From Theobroma cacao (lineage: Eukaryota; Streptophyta; Magnoliopsida; Malvales; Malvaceae), in assembly GCF_000208745.1 (NCBI RefSeq), contig NC_030852.1, positions 11,632,012 to 11,696,011 on the forward strand: DNA of 64,000 nucleotides, written 5' to 3'. Of the stretch, positions 1 through 9,816 are shown piece by piece (position 1 is the first letter of the stretch; each line of letters begins with the position of its first letter). A program made the translations under genes and the position numbers. The notes below the pieces were generated by a model. It saw nothing but the letters and a program-made list of their open reading frames with translations. It had not been told where the DNA came from and did not search any database.

Positions 1-258
1 TTTTTAGCAAGTTTTGAGATTTTTGACGAAAAATTACGAAAATGCCCCTATGAGCCAGAAAATAATATTTTATTGTTCTTATTTGAAAATGACTTATGAT
101 TTTTTTAAATGCGAGATTTCATAATTGTTGCTCATCGGGGAGATGCGAAAGTTGATGCTAAGCCTTACGGGGTTTCGATAGGCATTCGAGGTGAAGAATG
201 TCTGTCGAGGCCTCGTGGCGGTTGTCACGGACTCGATGGGGAGTTTCGGGTCATGACA
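1..258 (+). mobile_element. 3' end of a chromovirus LTR, cut by the window edge
   Basis: This segment matches the last part of the 2.9 kb solo LTRs at 31054-33992 and 43390-46283. Shared features are the stretch on 'aaaatgcccctatgagcc', the 'gttgctcatcggggagatg' block, the 'gcggttgtcacg' block and the terminal 'gggtcatgaca'. The LTR ends at 258 and abuts integrase-coding DNA on the other strand, so it looks like an insertion into an older chromovirus. The left part lies outside the window. Confidence 0.75.
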
Positions 259-640
259 AAGTGTCTATCCCAACTCCCAATAAAGTTAATGACATAAGCC
301 TGTAGCATATCCTCCAAAGTTTGAATGGTTCTTTCAGATTGACCATCTGTCTGTGGATGCAAAGTAGTGTTAAATCTCAAATTAGTTCTGAGAGCCTCAT
401 AGAATTTCGGTCAGAATCGAGAAGTAAACCGGGGGTCTTGATCTGACATAATAGAAATTGGAAGTCCATGTAATCTCACAACCTCATCTATATAAAGCTT
501 AGCCAGTTTCTCAATGGAATACGTGCTACGGATAGCCAGTTTCTCACAATCACCCAAATAGCATCCTTCCCACTTTGCGTCCACGGTAAACTCAAATAGC
601 CAAGGTTGTGATTTGAACCATGCATGATGTGGCATAGTAG
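259..640 (-). pseudogene. Integrase fragment of a chromovirus (gypsy)
   Basis: On the minus strand this reads as part of a Ty3/gypsy integrase core. It has a [20 protein letters not shown] stretch containing a catalytic Asp, then, after an in-frame stop near 409, a HPQTDGQSERTIQTLE stretch containing the catalytic Glu. The reading continues with a CVID/SWDR-like block until it is interrupted at 258 by an LTR end. The same blocks occur in the more complete chromovirus at 16722-17406. Only about 125 residues remain, with no zinc-binding N-terminus and no chromodomain. It is a non-functional relic. Confidence 0.8.
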
Positions 641-837
641 CGGATAAGCTTTGATAAGTTTGATTTGAACATAATGTGATATTTCAGGGACTAGAATGCG
701 CCACGAGGAATAACTTTAAATGGTTTCAAGGATAAGTTTAATGATATGAGTGTGATTTGTGGAGACAACTTAAGGATGACCGATATACCCTTAATCTGGG
801 AGATGATTGTTACATTATTTGGTTGCATCAATAGTGC

Positions 838-875
<38 letters not shown>

Positions 876-1187
876 AGTTATATATATGTTGATTTATCTA
901 CACCCCTCACTAAGTATTAGATGACTCACTCATGTTTGTACCATGTACAGATAAATAGGCCACAAGACTACGTGGCAAACGTCGTCCAATGACAAACCAA
1001 TTTTAGCATCTGGTAGATTCTCACCCGATGTGTACACTCCGTTGAGTTTGTTATGAGCCTCCACTCCGTATGTGGTTTAGTTGTGTATGTGTGTTTGATT
1101 TTGAGTTCTAAGGCTTGCTCGAGTCTCACAGGCTTCGCCTGCCAAGCTTGTACACTGATCATGGACCCCTAAGTTTAGCTCGTGACA
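641..1187 (+). mobile_element. Chromovirus-like LTR fragment with an (AT)n tract
   Basis: The stretch is noncoding. It contains a 'cacccctcactaagtattag' block resembling the 'tttactcactgggatt' block of the gypsy LTRs in this window, and it ends in 'ctcgtgaca', like the 3' ends of those LTRs (gggtcatgaca or gggtcgtgaca). A perfect AT dinucleotide run lies at about 839-870. The left boundary is not clear. The short ORF on the minus strand at 968-1162 has no recognisable content. Confidence 0.45.
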
Positions 1188-1189
1188 AC

Positions 1190-1560
1190 CTCAATTGAAT
1201 GATGTCATCAGTAACTCCATTGTGTTCAAAGGTGTCACATATCTCCAAGAAATTTGAAATGTGAGCGTTCAAATCATCATTTGGCAGACCTCCAAATTGA
1301 CTAGATGTTTGGATCATTTGAATGATGGCTGACTTAATATCAAAATTGTTTGCTTGAATTGCTTACCTCCGAATACTTGAGTGGAGTCCTTGAACCAAAG
1401 GAACCATATAGTCTCTCAAAGATCAATTGTGTGTCGTTACATGCTCTTGCACTTGTTGTTCTCTTGGATTTTCAACCATTGTTACAAATTGATCGAAGTC
1501 TTAGAAGTTTTGTCTAAGTAATCTCCAAAAAGTCTTCTCAATTTCTAGATCACACGATAC
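1190..1560 (-). pseudogene. Athila/Tat-like gag fragment
   Basis: Read on the minus strand, the DNA encodes a recognisable piece of gypsy Gag from the Athila/Tat group: an IIQMIQTSSQFGGLPNDD block followed by an H-x-x-FLEICDTFE block and a GVTDDIIQL block. The reading frame is broken by stops and shifts. It lies about 130 bp inside the primer-binding site of the LTR beginning at 1711, as expected for the start of gag in a minus-strand element. The rest of the element has been lost to the left, where the sequence changes to LTR-like DNA at 1187. Confidence 0.7.
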
Positions 1561-1689
1561 AAGTTTCAAACTCCTCACTTTTCTAATACAATGACTTTAC
1601 GTATCTAAAAAATAAAAAGATATAAAACTCGAATTAAAACTAGCTTAAATTGGCATTAATATTAGCAAAAGACTAAGAAAAATAACTTC

Positions 1690-1710
1690 CTTGGCAACGA
1701 TGTCAAAAAC
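1690..1710 (-). other. Primer-binding site of the Athila-like element
   Basis: The minus strand reads GTTTTTGACATCGTTGCC, a variant of the TTTTTGGCGCCGTTGCC site (tRNA-Asp type) typical of Athila/Tat elements. It differs at a few positions in the GGCGCC core. It sits exactly between the LTR half (from 1711) and the gag fragment. Confidence 0.6.
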
Positions 1711-2799
1711 TTATTGCTTGCTAGATTACCAATATATTTGCTTTAGAGATTTTCACAATTAAGCAAGGAATTCATACAAGTGCACATGGTCATCAACAAG
1801 TAATATAGTGATAAGAAGGGTTGTCGATCGCATAGGGAGTTAATTCAAAATCTATGTTAAGTACTAAAATTGGAACAAGCTAATTTTACCCAAGTATCCA
1901 AAATTCTCAAAATGATTAAAACTAAATCTAAGTGACTAATCTAAACTAGAATTTCAAATCAAAATTCATGCAAAAGTAGTGGTGTAAAAGCTTAGGATTA
2001 TGGGTTCAATTAGTATTTCATTTGGATGCATGATTGGCTAATTACTTACTTCAATAGAAAATTGATGCTAGTCTATAATCCTTAAGCATGTACGATTCTC
2101 TGTCGAGTTATCGTACAATAGCCTAACTTAATTAAATCTCTATGTGTATAAGTAATTTAACTAAGCCAAGTTCCTAAGGTAAAGGTTCTAACAATTGACT
2201 ATATATGGCAAATAGGTTTATACCTACCCTACTTGTAAAGCACCCACTCAATTCTCAAGTGTAATGAACATATATTACCCAAATTAAGGTCATTTTAGAC
2301 TAACTTTCTCAAGCATTATCTAAAAACCCAAACTTATTTCATTGGTGATCAAGCAATAAAATGGAAAATAAATTCAAATTTGTATAAACATCAATGATTC
2401 CATAAAAAATATGTAATAGCCAAGCATAATATCCAAACTACATACTAATATCCACCATAACCCTAGAAATAGGAATCTAGCTCAATATCTCAGAAAAATA
2501 AAGCATTTTTACAAAGAAAGATAAATGGAGAAAATCAAATCCAGTGAGAGAAAGTATTCAGTGTAGCTTTTTAAAGCTCAATTTTCACAAATTTCCTTAC
2601 TTTTTCTTCTATTTTTCAAAGCTTCTTTTCCCAAAATGAGGTTTACTCTAGCTCCCTTTTAAAGAGTAAAAAGCCCTTTTTTATACCCCCAATAATAGCT
2701 TCTTGATGTAAAAAATCAAAATATGCTAAACTAATGATGTACATGTCAACCCCGCAATGTTGACCCCTTTGGTTAGTGCTAGGGTATGGGTTGAAAAAT
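1711..2799 (-). mobile_element. Athila-like LTR, first half (split by Copia-A)
   Basis: Noncoding LTR DNA with the block 'tcgatcgcatagggagtt', which corresponds to the 'attgattctatagagaatt' block of the solo LTR at 38943-40375. It is interrupted at 2800 by Copia-A and resumes at 26145, where the sequence aligns with the second half of the same solo LTR and ends in 'gagttatca'. The minus orientation follows from the adjacent primer site and gag relic. Confidence 0.65.
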
Positions 2800-4950
2800 C
2801 GTTAAGAATTAAAGAATATGGTACCTTGGAAAGCAAGTATATAATCATGCTTAATTTCATTTAATTTATTTGTAATGAAAGTACATTTTAATAATAAGAC
2901 AAAGAGTTTGTTTTAAATAAGCATTCATAATCTAGTTATTAAGGTACCATGATTCTATTGAGATATTAAAATACATTTGTATGAAGAGTCATACATAGGA
3001 GACATGTATTTTAATTGAATCTAAAAAATTGTTCACAACTATATAATAAAGCTAGTCACTTTATTGTGTTACAACTGTATTGTCCAGATTACTTCCAATG
3101 AAAGGAATGTGATTCATTTCAAGGGAATGATGAGTCTCAAATTATCGAAATGGTTGACTTTGAGTAATGACACTATAACATGAACTGGAATAATGTGAGA
3201 ATCATATTTAAGTTTAACCATTACTTAAATCTTGATCTCACACTTATGCATTTGCTTATAGTGGAATGAAAATCTTGATGGATAGTAGACTCGTGTTTAA
3301 TCTCCTTATATTCTTTGATATACCATGAGCACAATCATCATAAAGCGTTGAACTAGAGTTCGTATATTGGGATTATAATCGAGATGAACATCTGGGAACA
3401 TATATTCAAATAGTGGAGTTCATAGCATTAACATCATTTCTAGTGATTTTAGGAAGATTGATGATTAATCTGGGTCTAGTGGATTGATAAATTAGCAACT
3501 CATCACATCTAGATACACAAAAGATTAATTGGATGAAATTTGAGTCTAAGGGACAAAATTGACATAAAAGGTAAAACAGTAATTTCACCTTTTGTGATTG
3601 AATGGTTATGAGGGTTCACAATATAAGGTTTACAATTAGACAACCAATAATTAATATCAAATATTGAATCATTTCTTGCAATTATAGTTAATCCAAGAGT
3701 GCAACTAGAAATCTATGGTGGAGTGATTTCATGGTTAATAAGCTTCAATTATCTTAATGACATTAAGAATAATTCTGAGTTTATTGGAGCTTGGAATATC
3801 TATGTCCAAATAGATTCCCCACTTAGCTTAGTAGAATTCAACTTCTTTAAGTTGGAATGCATGTTTTATTTGCTTAATTAAATTGTGTACAAAAATGGCA
3901 GCTTTAACATGTTTTGTCGTAATTTAGACAAGAAAAAATGTTTGTCTTAATTTAGAAAAGAAAACATATTTTGTCTTAATTTAGACAAGAAAACATGTTT
4001 GTCTTAATTTAAGACAAGAAAAATATGTTTTGTCTTAATCTAGATAAGAAAACATGTTTGCCTTAATTTAGACAAGATAACATGTTTTCTCTTAATTAAA
4101 GACAAGAGTTGTCTTAAATTGGGATAATGCTAGGAGGATTCTTGCAAAATGACTCTAGACATCCATGTTGATAAAATGAGCTTCATGTTTGACTAGCACT
4201 ATTTTATTTATTATTAATTCTTTTTAAATAAAGATGGATAATAATAAAATAAGAGTTATTATTCAACAAGGACTTTTATTTTATCAAGAACTCTAAATGA
4301 TAATTAAATAATCAAATAATTTATTCTTTAATTTTAATTTTGATAATTATGGAGCATGTTTGATGCTTCCATAACTCTAAATGGATGGTTAAGATTGAAT
4401 CAAAGGTATTTGATTGTGATTTAACCTTTGAGGCAAGAGTTTTAATAAAAAGAGAATAGATTGGAAGAAAAGAAATGAACGTATCTTTCTTAAAAAAGTT
4501 TCAACCATCACTTTTCTCCTTCTCCTAAATTTGTCGTACCTCTCTTCCTCTTTCCCATTCTTTACTGAATTTTTTGAAAGAAAAATAGCCATTAAATTTT
4601 AGAAGAAAAGAGAGACAAAATCGGTTGCTATCTTGTAATATAGCATTCCACACTTTGTCCACTCAAGGTTCAAGTTGAAAGCACTTTTAAAGAAGAAGTG
4701 ATAAACTTGTTTGGTCAAGAAATCAATCATTGGTGTGGTGGTATACGAAAATAAGAATATCAAAATAAAAGGTACGTTTTATCTTACTTCAATAAATTCT
4801 TAATTTTAGGATGTGATTATGTTACTTGCAATATGAATGATGTGTTGTTCCACTCGTTTAATTAAATTGCTTGCTTCCTTTATAAAAGGAAAATTTTTGA
4901 AATTCATGCTTTACACAAATACATGAATATACTTCGATCCAACTCCATCA
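2800..4950 (+). repeat. 5' LTR of Copia-A
   Basis: It aligns along its length with 23926-26144. It starts with 'cgttaagaatt', where the 3' copy has 'tgttaggaatt', so the first base of the terminal TG is mutated. It ends in 'ccaactccatca' immediately before the primer-binding site. It contains a hairpin-rich minisatellite (3906-4115). The LTRs differ by many substitutions and in minisatellite copy number, so the insertion is not recent. Confidence 0.9.
3906..4115 (+). repeat. Hairpin minisatellite in the 5' LTR of Copia-A
   Basis: About seven imperfect units of 28-33 bp. Each contains an 'aacatgtt' palindrome and a near-perfect inverted repeat of the form TTGTCTTAATTTAGACAA. The 3' LTR carries about nine units at 25051-25310. 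Confidence 0.85.
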
Positions 4951-4952
4951 AT

Positions 4953-4964
4953 TGGTATCAAAGT
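4953..4964 (+). other. Primer-binding site of Copia-A (tRNA-iMet type)
   Basis: TGGTATCAAAGTG lies two bases after the 5' LTR end. It matches the plant initiator Met-tRNA site TGGTATCAGAGC except for A and T substitutions at the 3' side. Confidence 0.85.
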
Positions 4965-6653
4965 GAGGATTATTGCAAGTTTTGTTACCTATATCTATTA
5001 TACATGGTTGGCACCTTTGTATGTATTTAACTATCTTGATGTGATTAATATATGGTTGTATGTTATGATGCATAATTCAATGTTTTTGCCATATTAATTG
5101 TCCTAGAAAATTTTACATGTAACGTTTTTCTTTTAGCTATGTAACAAAAAAGGTGGCCTATCATCGCCATATTTTTTTCTTGATTTTTTTTATTTTCCTT
5201 AGAATTATGTAAATAGGAAAAGCCATGTAATTTTCATATTACTTGATGCATTTGGTGCATCCATGGAGAAAAAAGATGAAATCCAAAAGAAAAAAGGTAA
5301 TTAGGTAATATTTGGTCTTTTTATTTTTTTTATGGATATTTATGTTTTTTCTAGGAAAAAAGAGTTTTTCTTGTATCAATTTTTTTGAAGAAAAAGAGCT
5401 TTTCATACATTAAAATTATGTTTTTATAAAAAATATTTTTCTGCTATTAAAGTATTTTTTATTCAAAAAAAGAAATAAAAAAATAAGGGGCTCTACTATG
5501 TGTTGTGTGGACAGCACATAGCGCTAGTTGTGTGTTGCTGAGCAGCACATAAAGGCATTTTTTATTTTAAATTAATAATTTTTTTAGAATTAATATTTTA
5601 TTTTTCTTTAAAATATTAATTTTTAAAAATTAAATCTTTAGTCTTGGATTGAAAAATAATTTTCATATTGGTATTAATTAATGAGATTAATTAATTACGT
5701 AAAATTCAAATTATTTTCAAGTTGGATTGAAAATTAAAGAAAAATTATTTTTTTATTTTGTTAGCCATTAATCAAAAGAGTACTTAGTGGATATGATCCA
5801 TGCAGTGGAAGCAAGCAAGATTGAATAGAATTACAAGTTGTAACTTTTTTATCTTTCTAGGATGGACATTAATGTGGCTTATTATTATATATATTTATAT
5901 GTATCTATATGAATAATATAAGATATTGTTTGTATGCTTGAAAACATGTCATCTAGAATTAAGGTGCCAAACTCTCTTAAGGAATGCCATGCATACATTA
6001 TGTATTTTAGTTTAGAAAGAGTTTTATGTTATGAGATACATAATGAATATAGAAAAATAAATCACATCTAGACAAGATAGTAATATGGACTTAGTTATAT
6101 ACTAAAAGCGATTGGAAACATAACCAAGCCCGTAATTTGACTTAAGATGTTCTAAATATGCATCTAGAAAATCCGACAAAAAGTCAATCAAAACCCTAAA
6201 TATAAAAATATGAAGTGGGAGAGGATGCTAGTAATCGTGGAGTTCACGATCCCTATTGTTAGTCCATTGGCATGTGAAACATGTCACTCCCTACAAGCGA
6301 ACATGAATCTAGATCATGATGGACTGGGTCTCTAAAAGGATAAATCCTTTTAAGTAGATTATGAAGTGAGACCTCCCATAAAGGCTCATTGAGTAAAAAG
6401 CTTAAAATAATGAAACAATGGTTGTTACACTCAACATGAATTTACTATTAACCTACTTATAGTAGCTCTATTAGTAAACATCGTGAACCAAATGAAGGTG
6501 CTCCTTAACCATGTTAAGTATGAAGATATTGGATAACATAGTTAAGTGGGAGGGTCCCAGTTTGCCTGGTAATAAATTTTCACGACTCACAGTCAGTTAA
6601 TTTAATACAAAAAGGTAAAAAGTCGTCAAACTAATAATAAAATTTATAGGGTT
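4965..6653 (+). other. Long noncoding leader of Copia-A
   Basis: About 1.7 kb between primer site and gag with no sustained reading frame. It is very AT-rich (5150-5770) and contains two adjacent hairpin-forming inverted repeats (5496-5521 and 5531-5550). The later part (6100-6650) has features common in copia leaders but no recognisable coding. Leaders of this length normally contain packaging and dimerisation signals; whether these do is not shown. Confidence 0.6.
5496..5550 (+). repeat. Two adjacent hairpin-forming inverted repeats in the Copia-A leader
   Basis: CTATGTGTTG (5496-5505) can pair with CAGCACATAG (5512-5521) with one G-U pair and a six-base loop. Next to it TGTGTTGCT (5531-5539) can pair with AGCAGCACA (5541-5549). 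Both arms share the same sequence theme, so the two hairpins look like a duplicated unit. Confidence 0.55.
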
Positions 6654-6689
6654 TTGTATATTATCATCATGCATACATGCATCATGAAA

Positions 6690-7543
6690 TGTTTAAAGTC
6701 CATGAATATAGCATCAAAATTTCAAATGTACTTTCAAAAACATATTTGCATCACAAATATGAATCCACTTTCAATTTTACTGAACAAATGCACTCTGAAT
6801 GGTGAAAAGTACACTAAATGGAAAAGAAACCTTAATACCGTACTTAATTATGACAAGATCATGTAGGTTCTTTTTTACCATGAGCCTGAAACACTAACTC
6901 CCCAATCAACTCCACAAGATATTGAATATCATAAAAAGTGGCATGATGCAAATGAGTTGGCTAAATGCTATATACTAGCCTCTATGAACAGTATATTGCA
7001 AAAGCAACACGAAGGCATGGGTAATGTTGCTTACATAATGTTGCACTTACATGAGATGTTTGGAACAAAAACAAGGTCTGCTAAGGTGAAAGCAATCAAT
7101 GCTTTAAAAGACCTTAAGCAAAAACTTGTAGAGCCAGTTAGAGATTACATGCTGAAAGTGATCACTTATCTCAATGAGGCAAAACTACACGAGGCTGAGA
7201 TAAATGCGAAAACACAAATATCAATGATCGTTCATAGATTGAATTCGTCATTTTCATAATCCAAATTGGATTATGAACTGAACATTAGGGATTACACCCT
7301 AAGTGGGCTAATGAATGATCTCCAAAATGTGGAAGAGGTTCTTGATTTGAAAAAGAAGCTTAAAGCACATGCAGTTTCCACTTCCAAGCCTAAAGCCAAA
7401 GGTAAAAAAAAGATAACTAGAAATAAAAAGACTACTCAAGGCTTAGTGGGAGCAAAGAAAAAGCCCATGAAGAAAAAGACTACTTCAAAAAACAACACCA
7501 AAAGAAATTTCATTATGGTGTGAAAGGACATTGAAAGCAAAAC
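6690..7543 (+). pseudogene. gag of Copia-A (UBN2-type), with in-frame stops
   Basis: One reading frame runs through the region but is closed by TAG at 6864, TAA at 7257 and TGA at 7521. It opens with a block on LLNKCTLNGEKYTKWKRNLN, typical of copia Gag N-termini. A central UBN2/retrotrans_gag region follows (HLHEMFGTKTR, then a DYMLKVITYLNEA block), and the C-terminus is strongly basic with Lys-rich repeats (KAKGKKKITRNKK). No CCHC zinc knuckle is intact in what remains. The product would be the structural capsid protein of the element. The stops show it is dead, although the frame is otherwise well kept. Confidence 0.8.
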
Positions 7544-7599
7544 AGCAAGGTTTACCTTGAAGAAATCTAAAAGAGGAAACAAGGTATAGGTTTTCTAAA

Positions 7600-7960
7600 T
7601 TTGTTAAAAGCTTGTTTAGTGGTTGATTCTACGGGTACTTGGATAATAGATTCTGGAGCCACTAACCATGTTTGTAATTCTTTACAAGGGTTTTCAACAA
7701 AGGAGAAAACTGAGTAAAAGGTAGTTTCGGATGAGGATGGCAAATGGCACATTTGTTTCAGCTTTAGTAGTGGGAGCCATTATTATTCAATTTCCTTATG
7801 GTTGTAGCCTAGTTTTAGAAAACGTTTATTACATTCCAAAGACTTATAGAAATTTGATTTCTGTCTTTTGTTTAATAAAATTTGGATATTCAGTTTTTTT
7901 TAGTGAGACACCCATAATTTATTCAAATAAGGATTTTATTTGCTCTGAAATTGTAAGATA
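7600..7960 (+). pseudogene. Protease start of Copia-A pol, cut by the SIRE insertion
   Basis: The WIIDSGATNHVCNS block at about 7640-7680 contains the D-S-G-A catalytic triad motif of the copia aspartic protease. After a frameshift a LENVYYIPKTYRNLIS block follows, which is the usual copia region after protease leading to integrase. The coding stops abruptly at 7961 where the SIRE-family LTR begins. The rest of pol up to RNase H is absent from the window. Confidence 0.8.
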
Positions 7961-9135
7961 TGTTGGTCTCAAGTAAATGTGCTAGAGGGGGGGTGAATAG
8001 CATTTTGTGGCTCTTACTAAGATTGACTTCTAATCGGGGACAAATGCAAGATAAAAGAAAGATTTAAAGATGAATGAAAAACTAAAAACTGAGCAAACAG
8101 TCACACCAAAATTTAGAGTGGTTCGGTCCAAGACCTATATCCACTACCTTGATTGTTCAACTAAGGATTTTCCAATCAATCCACTAAGAACGGTGAAATT
8201 CACAAGCTTTCACCAAGCTTTTACAATGGCTTTTATCAGGCTTAGCCAAAACCTTTCACAATAGTTTTTACCGAGATCAACTAAAACCCAACACCTAACT
8301 TTTCAAGGCTAAGTTAGAGCCTATGCTCAATCAAGCAATCCTAGCTTGAATCAATCCCTTAGAGTGACTCGCTCACTCTAAGAATACAAGGAGAAACGTG
8401 ATAAGAGTGTACCTATTATCACAAGGTTGATTTAAGTGGTACAAAGTGAAGTGCATATCACAATTACAAAGATAGGAGTTGAGTGCAGTAAATGAGCAGA
8501 GAATATTTTCTAGTTTTTGAGATCTTTTTGTTATTGGAAGCCTTAATTACATTTCTAGCCATTGAAAGCCTCTTAAATACTTGGCAAATTAGCTCTAACA
8601 GGTGTTAGGCAGTTTTTGACAGTTGGAAACAATTTTGTTGCAGTTCTGACCGTTAATCTGTCTTTTAGTGCACAATTTAAATTTTCTAGCAGAATGCTCT
8701 TAGTCGACTAACATATGTCTTAGTCAACTAAGTTGTCTCTGTTTTCTGTTTTCAGTTTCTTGCAGTGAGCACTTAGTTGACTAACTTCCTTCTTAGTCAA
8801 TTAAGTTGTTTTTGTCTTGAAGTTCAGATTTTTGGCAGTAGTTTCTTAGTCGACTAACTCATTTCTTGGTCAACTAAGTCTTTTCTGTTGCTCAATACTC
8901 TTGAGCTTGTCAACTTTTGATTTGAATTTTAGTTGACTAACCTTTTATTATTCAACTAAGAAGCTTCTGTTTTGTTGATTAATTAGGGCTTCTTATACAT
9001 ATAATTTTTTATATGTCCCTTGGAATAATTTATTTATCATTGGCATACAATTCTTGTCTTGCACACTCAAATAGAAATATTAAACACAAATGAATGGGAA
9101 TGTTTTATTATCATAAAAAACTAATGGAACCAACA
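7961..9135 (-). repeat. 3' LTR of SIRE-1
   Basis: The LTR is 1175 bp, beginning (plus strand) 'tgttggtctc' and ending 'ggaaccaaca', so the ends are TG..CA inverted. It shares a 'gggggtgaatagca' block near one end and 'attatcataaaaaactaa' near the other with the copies at 41036-42109, 38843-47286 (interrupted) and 62468-63633. It contains paired palindromes around 8699-8960 (TTAGTCGACTAA and TTAGTCAACTAA types). Confidence 0.88.
8699..8962. repeat. Cluster of paired palindromes in the SIRE-1 LTR
   Basis: Four pairs of 12-14 bp near-palindromes such as cttagtcgactaa and cttagtcaactaag. Within a pair the members are about 8-14 bp apart; pairs are about 65-80 bp apart and are often followed by a pyrimidine stretch ('ttgtctctgttttctg', 'ttgtttttgtcttg'). 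Two further motifs occur at about 12040-12080 in the element's internal DNA. Confidence 0.8.
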
Positions 9136-9816
9136 ATCTCTCTCTTTTTTATGATGACAAAACATGCCTTGATTAACAGTACAGTGTCCATTTAATCTTT
9201 TTAGTTCTGCACAAAACATAAGGATTTCTCCCCCTAAGTGAGTGCTCCCCGTTAGTTTGTGCTTATTTTACTTATTCATTTTAGCAAATTTTTATTCATT
9301 TCATACAAATAATGACATTGTATATTCAGAATATATTTATGCAGACAGTAGGTGACTATTGACAGATTTTCATCAATATTTCAGCAGTGTTAATTAACAG
9401 TGTATTGTTACCAGATTTTATTTATGCCATTAATTATTCAATAGATACAGTATAATTAGCATTCATATACATCCTCAACCGTTTTCCATTCACATTATCA
9501 TATTAAAGATCAATCATCAGCATGACAGCCTAATATCAACACCAAAGCAGTAGCAGAAACTCAATGGCAGAAACTTTAATAACAGATTTAAATATTCAAC
9601 CATCAACTTGTCAACATCCAAAAACATAACCAACAATGTTTATCAGCATTCAAAAACATCTATCAGCAAAGTCAAATTTAATTATTCAACTGTCAAAGCA
9701 AAAATAGTAGGAAAATAAAAAAATAGCAGTCAATATTCCTAAATTGCCCCTAGTTCTTCCCTAGACTTTCTACCATAATTCTCCCCCTTTTTGTCATCAT
9801 CAAATCCTAATGACGC
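9136..9816 (-). other. Polypurine tract and 3' untranslated part of SIRE-1
   Basis: The minus strand reads AAAAAAGAGAGAGAT directly before the LTR (9136-9150), a good polypurine tract. Farther in lies 'ctccccctttttgtcatcatc' at 9782-9802 (minus strand: GATGATGACAAAAAGGGGGA), typical of the internal region of SIRE elements. No coding was seen between them. Confidence 0.65.

Noticed and set aside
839..870. (AT)n tract as a regulatory or structural signal
   Set aside because: An ordinary dinucleotide microsatellite inside LTR-like DNA; no further evidence.
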